The translations under genes were made by a program, and so were the position numbers. 64,000 nucleotides of DNA from the NCBI GenBank assembly GCA_001604185.1, contig LVAV01000013.1:62001-126000 (forward strand), in the 5' to 3' direction. This DNA is from Clostridiales bacterium Firm_16. GTDB lineage: Bacteria > Bacillota > Clostridia > Saccharofermentanales > Saccharofermentanaceae. Positions within the stretch are counted from its first letter, which is position 1, and the number at the start of each line of letters is the position of its first letter. A model generated the notes under the pieces. That model was given only the letters and a program-made list of their open reading frames with translations, had not been told where the DNA came from and did not search any database. Of the stretch, positions 59,039 through 64,000 are shown piece after piece.

Positions 59039-60160
59039 TTACGTGATGAAAAACGGACGATGGTAGTTCGAATTATCGATCACGAAATCTCTGTCTCCGA
59101 ACGGATCGTGACGTTGCACGTACATCTTCTGGGCCGGTATGTTCTTCGTCTTATAGACCTCCAGCGGGTCATCCCCGTACATCGGATCATCCATAAGGGA
59201 AGCACGGTGCTCCGCTTCGCGGTAATCCACTCTCATATAGACTGTCATATCGAAGAAGTGGATCAGAGGTTCCCGGTACATCATGGTACCCACCAGGATC
59301 ATGATACCGTTCTCTGACAGCTGGTAGTGCCGCTCATTGACGAAAGAATCATCCGTGTTATCCAGACAATACACGACTGTGTCCAGTTTTCCCTGTTCCA
59401 CGAAAGGATGCAGCACTTCGTCGATCAGCTTCTCGTTATTGTATCCGTTGAAGTAGTAGGACTCTACCGGATCTTCACCCTTGTAGTTCTCTTCCTTCGC
59501 CCGATGGAAATCCTCCAGATCGACAACTATGTACTCCTTTCCGAGGAGCTGCATGTACCTGCCGAGATTCTCCGCGAAGACCTTCTTTCCGGCAAAACTG
59601 ATACCATCGATACCCAGGATACGGGCCTTGGTCTGGATCGCCTTCTTCACCACCGTGTGGACCATGAGGAGCAGCTGGACTTTGTCCTCCACTTCAATAG
59701 GATAATATGCCACAGAGAAAGTCTTGTCTGCGATCCGACTCAGGTTGCTGCCATAGGCGATTGCCGGGATCTGCTCCCGCGAAGCCGCATCCAGGATCGT
59801 GTCGTCGGAACTGATCACGATGGAGAAATCATCCCGGCCGCGCATCTGGGAAAGGCCTCTGGCCATGGAATCCACGGTCTTGGCACTGACGATATCGTCA
59901 AAATAATCCTGGATACCCAGTTTCTTCAATACGTCCCGTACCTGGGACTGGGCCAGACTGTCACAGATGTTCAGACTGTATCCGGCTCCGGCCAATGCCT
60001 TCAGCATGGCTTCGATATCCGGGTCCATCTCTGTATCCATCTCCTTCAAGTCTTCCTTATCCGATACGTCAACACTGCCCCTGGAAGTAAGTTTCTTACT
60101 CTCCATGGACTCGTTGGACCAGTATAAGAAGACGCCAATATCGAAGAAAATACGGTTCAT
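59039..60160 (-). CDS. HAD-like / P-loop (uridine-kinase-like) fusion protein
   Basis: A 373-residue protein. Residues about 1-165 look like a HAD hydrolase remnant ('FFDIGVF', 'LKKLGIQDYFDDIVSAKTV', 'SSDDTILDAA') in which the catalytic DxD is lost (DIG). Residues about 180-373 resemble the phosphoribulokinase/uridine kinase fold ('ILGIDGISFAGKKVFAENL', 'VVDLEDFHRAKEENY') with an altered Walker A (GISFAGKK instead of GxxGxGKS/T). A kinase on a nucleoside or sugar is possible; both halves may be regulatory. Confidence 0.7.
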   Translation of the reverse strand: MNRIFFDIGVFLYWSNESMESKKLTSRGSVDVSDKEDLKEMDTEMDPDIEAMLKALAGAGYSLNICDSLAQSQVRDVLKKLGIQDYFDDIVSAKTVDSMARGLSQMRGRDDFSIVISSDDTILDAASREQIPAIAYGSNLSRIADKTFSVAYYPIEVEDKVQLLLMVHTVVKKAIQTKARILGIDGISFAGKKVFAENLGRYMQLLGKEYIVVDLEDFHRAKEENYKGEDPVESYYFNGYNNEKLIDEVLHPFVEQGKLDTVVYCLDNTDDSFVNERHYQLSENGIMILVGTMMYREPLIHFFDMTVYMRVDYREAEHRASLMDDPMYGDDPLEVYKTKNIPAQKMYVQRHDPFGDRDFVIDNSNYHRPFFIT

Positions 60161-60326
60161 CCAATTATCCCCCGCGATTAAGATACCCTACCATTATACA
60201 GCAATTTGCACAAATTCGACAAAGATCCAAGCCATATTTCGTGAATTCTTCCCACCTGTTGTACTCTTCCCCGGCATTTAGTGTTATACTGACTCTGTAT
60301 TAGTTTTTTGGGAAGGGGGGACTCTC

Positions 60327-60869
60327 ATGCGTAAGACTGCGCGGAACACGCAGACTCGGCAGGAACCGGTGGAAGAGCCGGAGATGATCGAGATCGCCAA
60401 ACCGTCAGAAGAACAGCCTTGGGTCGAGGAGTTGCATTCTGTTTCGGCAACCCGTACCGTGGCCTGGAAAATGCCCAGTGTAGTCGCCTCTTCCGATAAA
60501 GAGGAAGACACCAAGGAGAAGACTTTCTTCCTCCCCGTAGGCGAAGAATTGGACACTTCCGACACTCGACCGATCGCCCCGGATACGGCAACGATCCTCC
60601 GTGAGAAGGAAGTCGTGGATCATTTCCACTTCTCCGACGATCAGCTCACATATAAGAAAGGTATGGGATTCGGTGCGGCCGCTCTGGTTACTTTGCGTAA
60701 AGTTGCCGTATGGTTCTCGGACATCTGGGATAAGTACGTGATGTTTATCAAGACCAACATTCCATCCGTATACGAAGCCCATCGCATTCAGCACTTCACG
60801 CTGATTGGCATTATTGCTATTTTTGCTTTGATCCTTCTTCTGGTAGTAGGAGCTATCACGCTTCTCTGA
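60327..60869 (+). CDS. single-pass membrane protein, unknown
   Basis: A 180-residue protein. Acidic, low-complexity first 115 residues, an amphipathic helix near 135-155 and one C-terminal TM helix (about 158-179), i.e. tail-anchored with the bulk in the cytoplasm. The upstream GGAAGGGGGG is the ribosome site. It is 30 bases before the PAS-GGDEF gene and likely co-transcribed; a link to that enzyme is speculative. Confidence 0.75.
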   Translation: MRKTARNTQTRQEPVEEPEMIEIAKPSEEQPWVEELHSVSATRTVAWKMPSVVASSDKEEDTKEKTFFLPVGEELDTSDTRPIAPDTATILREKEVVDHFHFSDDQLTYKKGMGFGAAALVTLRKVAVWFSDIWDKYVMFIKTNIPSVYEAHRIQHFTLIGIIAIFALILLLVVGAITLL

Positions 60870-60899
60870 CCGGAACCTTCTGCGAAAGGGGACGTCTTT

Positions 60900-61898
60900 A
60901 TGCAAGACAAGAATTATGACCCTGTATTTTTCGAAAATCTCTCGAAGGAAAACCTGTTTTCTATCTTCATGAACCAGGTCGATTTCTATGTATATTTCAA
61001 GGACGTCAATCTGAAATATGTCACATGTTCCAGTTCTTTTGCCAGATTGATGGGCTATTCCACACCCGCCTCCATCGTGGGCAAGCAGCTTCAGGATCTG
61101 GTCCTTCCGGAGCAGGCAGAGCATATCCTGGCGGAAGAGAAGCGGATCATGGAGAGCCGTACTCCTTCCATCGGTATGGAAGAACACGTAGATCTTTCTA
61201 CATCCAAGTCCCAGTTAGCAGATGTTTGGATCTCCACATCCATCTACCCGCTTATCGATAACAACGGGCAGATCTGTGGCGTATGGGGTATCTCACGGGA
61301 TATTTCCGAGCGGAAGAACACAGAACAGAAACTGGTCCAGAAGAATAAGCAGTGCGATGAACTGAATTCTAAGATCCACAAGCTGTCCACCAGTGACGAG
61401 GTGACCGGTCTTTATAACCGTCGTTATTTCGAGGAGATGATCGCCCGCAATATGCGTCTTTTCTCTCGTGTACGCGGTCGCGGATATACCGCCGGTTTTT
61501 CTATCGTATTGATGGACATCGATGGTTTCACCGCATTCTGCACGGCTAATGGTACTCAGATCCGAGATGCGGCTCTGCAGTATGTTGCCGGGATCCTTCT
61601 CAGCTGTTCCCGTTCTTCGGACGATGTTTTCCGTGTCGGAAACGATGAGTTCGCCCTGCTTCTTTCGGATACCAATTCAGACGGGGCACAGACCGTTGCC
61701 GCTCGTGTGAGAGATGCCTTGAAACGTACACCGTTCCGCACTGAGGACAAGGTGTTCGATCTTACTTTGAGCTTTGGATTCTCCTCTTTCGAGGATCAGC
61801 TGGATGCCTCGGAACTGATCATGCAGGCGGACCAGAGCCTCTTCGATGCGAAGGGCAAGCGGAAAACGAAGAAAGGTTCCAAGAAGTCCGGATCCTAA
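60900..61898 (+). CDS. PAS-GGDEF protein with variant GNDEF site
   Basis: A 332-residue protein. PAS domain about 20-140 ('FYVYFKDVNLKYVTCSSSFARLMGY', 'WGISRDISERKNTEQKL'), coiled coil, then GGDEF domain about 165-325 ('TSDEVTGLYNRRYFEEMI', 'VLMDIDGFTAFC'). The signature is RVGNDEF: the second Gly is Asn, which may lower or abolish diguanylate cyclase activity. It faces the LTA-synthase-like gene, overlapping its end by 4 bases. The EAL protein at 6.6 kb could be its functional opposite. Confidence 0.88.
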   Translation: MQDKNYDPVFFENLSKENLFSIFMNQVDFYVYFKDVNLKYVTCSSSFARLMGYSTPASIVGKQLQDLVLPEQAEHILAEEKRIMESRTPSIGMEEHVDLSTSKSQLADVWISTSIYPLIDNNGQICGVWGISRDISERKNTEQKLVQKNKQCDELNSKIHKLSTSDEVTGLYNRRYFEEMIARNMRLFSRVRGRGYTAGFSIVLMDIDGFTAFCTANGTQIRDAALQYVAGILLSCSRSSDDVFRVGNDEFALLLSDTNSDGAQTVAARVRDALKRTPFRTEDKVFDLTLSFGFSSFEDQLDASELIMQADQSLFDAKGKRKTKKGSKKSGS

Positions 61899-63988
61899 GA
61901 TCTGGGCATCCATTCCGTTCCCTCCGGGAACAGGTATCCATAGTAATCTTTATCAATGATATGCGCGGAATTCCAGAACAGATCGTTCACGTACTGGATG
62001 CATTCTTTCACGTACTCTTTCGAGATGTCCTCATCTGTCAAAGGAGTGACCTTGTTCTTTCCGGCGTTGTACATGATCTTGTCGTTAATGAAGCTCTTGT
62101 CATCGAAGATCACCCAGTTGGCTTCCGGAGCGAAGATATCTGTTCCGATGTAAAGCCGGGAATCATAAGTCAGACCGAAAAGGTTGGACAACGTCGGTGC
62201 AATATCCAGACTGGAACAATACTTATCTACATATACCGGTTCTTCCATATCCGCGCACCAGAGAATAAAAGAGTTCTCATACTGGGAGAAAGGAAGTTCC
62301 AGTTTCTTACCGGCCAGTTCTTCGTACTGCTTATGGGTAAGGCCATACGGATAGTGGTCCGCGCCAAAAGCAATTACCGTGTTCTCCAGTTGTCCTGCAT
62401 CTTTCAGCTGCTGGATCAGAAGCTCCAAAGCCTTATCCAGTTCGATCTGGCAGGCAATGTATGCCCGTACCTCGGAACTGTACTGCAGATTCTTGACCAG
62501 GTCCTTATGCTTGGAAGACATTCTGTTATCGCCAAAGGCATAGGGAAGGTGACCGCTGACCGTCATATAGTAAGTGTGGAAAGGCTGACCGTTGAGGTAA
62601 TCCGGTGTAGACAGCTCGATCATCTCCACATCTGACTCCGGCCACTGCTTCTTGACATCCAGTCCGTGGCCCAGCGCCTTATAAGTGTAGCCCATGGCCG
62701 GATAGGAACGGTCACGATGGTAGTAGGTATAGGTGTTGTTGTGATAAGCATTGGTCTGATACCCCAGTCCCCGGAACTGGTTTCCAAAAGCAAAGGGCAT
62801 ATAGTTCTTCCCGACTTTCGAGTAGCTCCAGATACCGGATTTCGGGATCAGACCGGTGGTCTCGACGAATTCTCCGTCCGACGTACTGACGTACCAGTAC
62901 GGAGTATAGAAATGCCGGAAAACAAAGCCTGTGGTAGAAAGCTTATAAAGTGTCGGCGTGAGCTGAGGATCGATGACAAATCCGGAGAAACCTTCCGCTG
63001 TCAGAAGGATCAGGTTCTTCCCGGCAAAGCGTCCGGTATATTCATTCTGGGTCGTAGGTTCTCTCTGGGAAAAGAACTCGTTCATGCGCTGGTAGATCTT
63101 GTCTTTCTCATCCAGGTTGAACTGGATATCCATCACATTCTTACCGTAGGGAGTCGGTGTCGGCGGGATCGGTGTAGGGGTCGCATCCGGTTCTGGCGTC
63201 GGCGGAACAGGTGTCGGCGTCGCAGTAGGAAGCGGCTTGGTCTCTTCTGTCGGAAGGGTCTCAAACTCCACGTCTTCCACTTCGATATCCGTATCTTCCG
63301 CAAATGAGATCTTCAGGACATTGAATCGGAAATCCAGTACCATGGTGGGAAGCAGTCCGAACTTCCGGATAGACGGTTCCTGGGAGAACTCAGTCAGATA
63401 CAGTCTTCTTCCGCAGGTCGCACCCTTTCTGTCAGAGAGCGTCAGGAGTATAGCACTTGAAGTCACCGCGATCCAGGCAGCAAGAAGGATCACCGGGATC
63501 CTTTTCCATACGGGAACTTCCCGCACGGCTCTTCTTCCGAAGATCCAGTACAGAACAGAAGGAAGAAGGAATATCAGGATCCCCCACCAGCCCTCCTTGA
63601 TGGCATTCCAGACCACATCGGAAAACTCGATGACGGCATTGGTGCCCTGCAGGGAGGCCCAGATAAAGATGGTCCCGAAAATACGGTAATAGATATACTG
63701 AGCAATATAGACGATCGTCAATATATTTATCGTAAGGCCGACGGCAATAACACGAAACTTCCGGAAAGGAAAAAGGTAGATCAGGAGCGTAAGAAATCCG
63801 GCTCCTGCCAAGGAGAATAAAACGGAGTAGATAGTCAGTCCCGACTCGATAAGAAGGGCGAAACAAAACTCGAAAAGAAGAACGATCAGCGGGATCCCGA
63901 GAAGTGCGAGACAACGGCGTAACGAGCCCTTCTCTCGAAGCGCTTCCGGTGGTTTGACATCATGGGTATCCACTCGTTCTTCCTGCAT
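61895..63988 (-). CDS. LTA synthase family sulfatase-fold membrane protein
   Basis: A 697-residue protein. Five N-terminal helices (about 25-190), a Pro/Thr-rich TPTP linker (about 250-285), and an extracellular alkaline-phosphatase-like domain. The metal/nucleophile region 'LILLTAEGFSG' and 'YVSTSDGEFVETTG' (Thr nucleophile by analogy with LtaS Thr300), 'SGHLPYAFGD' and 'FGADHYPYG' are present. It should transfer glycerol-phosphate or related groups in envelope polymer synthesis. GAGGGG at the window edge (63994-63999) supports ATG 63988. Confidence 0.9.
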   Translation of the reverse strand: MQEERVDTHDVKPPEALREKGSLRRCLALLGIPLIVLLFEFCFALLIESGLTIYSVLFSLAGAGFLTLLIYLFPFRKFRVIAVGLTINILTIVYIAQYIYYRIFGTIFIWASLQGTNAVIEFSDVVWNAIKEGWWGILIFLLPSVLYWIFGRRAVREVPVWKRIPVILLAAWIAVTSSAILLTLSDRKGATCGRRLYLTEFSQEPSIRKFGLLPTMVLDFRFNVLKISFAEDTDIEVEDVEFETLPTEETKPLPTATPTPVPPTPEPDATPTPIPPTPTPYGKNVMDIQFNLDEKDKIYQRMNEFFSQREPTTQNEYTGRFAGKNLILLTAEGFSGFVIDPQLTPTLYKLSTTGFVFRHFYTPYWYVSTSDGEFVETTGLIPKSGIWSYSKVGKNYMPFAFGNQFRGLGYQTNAYHNNTYTYYHRDRSYPAMGYTYKALGHGLDVKKQWPESDVEMIELSTPDYLNGQPFHTYYMTVSGHLPYAFGDNRMSSKHKDLVKNLQYSSEVRAYIACQIELDKALELLIQQLKDAGQLENTVIAFGADHYPYGLTHKQYEELAGKKLELPFSQYENSFILWCADMEEPVYVDKYCSSLDIAPTLSNLFGLTYDSRLYIGTDIFAPEANWVIFDDKSFINDKIMYNAGKNKVTPLTDEDISKEYVKECIQYVNDLFWNSAHIIDKDYYGYLFPEGTEWMPRS

Positions 63989-64000
63989 ACATTACCCCTC

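Overview
The window looks like chromosomal DNA from an anaerobic, low-to-mid-GC Gram-positive bacterium of the class Clostridia, probably a gut or rumen fermenter. The evidence is a butyrate kinase/phosphotransacetylase pair, a two-subunit oxygen-sensitive class I fumarase, many lipoproteins with Ser/Thr-rich linkers, strong Shine-Dalgarno sequences (GGAGG), TTGACA/TATAAT-type promoters, Rrf2, MerR, XRE and AraC regulators, and LTA-synthase-like and YfhO-like envelope proteins. Genus cannot be decided by reading. No rRNA, tRNA, CRISPR array, phage or intact insertion sequence was found.

Layout. 1-12.6 kb: two MacB/FtsX-type ABC systems (minus strand) flank a zinc-protease-like lipoprotein and a cyclic-di-GMP sensory pair (FIST-degenerate GGDEF-EAL protein plus a LacI-type sugar-sensor/GAF protein without a DNA-binding domain). 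12.6-13.2 kb: a long structured leader with promoter, aptamer-like fold, terminator and SD, resembling a yybP-ykoY (Mn2+) riboswitch but followed only by a 28-codon ORF and then the ABC promoter. 13.2-16 kb: buk, pta and a YfcE-like phosphoesterase. 16-19.6 kb: a radical SAM/SPASM enzyme translationally coupled to a membrane protein whose tail carries Gly/His and (Cys-Ala)6 repeats, divergent from two small membrane proteins; this is the strongest candidate for a little-described system. 19.6-21.8 kb: larB and a larC with a very His-rich insert (nickel-pincer cofactor). 21.9-22.15 kb: a 52-bp tandem repeat. 22-31.2 kb: esterase, fumarase, S37 peptidase, TetR, FabF, amidase and a VUT/YhhQ transporter with a preQ1-like riboswitch. 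31.3-36.4 kb: an ECF sigma factor coupled to a membrane-anchored serpin (possible protease-sensing anti-sigma), Rrf2 with leader peptide and twin operators, AI-2E-family exporter and histidine phosphatase. 36.4-41.4 kb: a 51-aa protein, an orphan solute-binding lipoprotein, amidohydrolase and a second radical SAM enzyme with an attenuator leader.

41.4-50.8 kb is a visibly more A+T-rich accessory stretch: GNAT, AraC/GyrI, quinone oxidoreductase, CPBP protease with XRE regulator, and an AdhR-like MerR operon (carboxymuconolactone decarboxylase, cupin, ABM monooxygenase, flavodoxin). That operon carries a deletion scar joining the start of an iron alcohol dehydrogenase to the end of a cyclophilin-like gene. 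It ends with a nitroreductase and divergent AraC regulator. 50.8-64 kb returns to housekeeping and envelope functions: guaA, UppP, CorC-type transporter, YfhO-like protein, carboxynorspermidine-dehydrogenase-like enzyme, a HAD/P-loop kinase fusion, a PAS-GGDEF protein and an LTA-synthase-like sulfatase.

Common threads are regulation by RNA leaders, extracytoplasmic sensing (serpin/ECF, sugar-binding/GAF, FIST-EAL), and response to electrophilic or redox stress.
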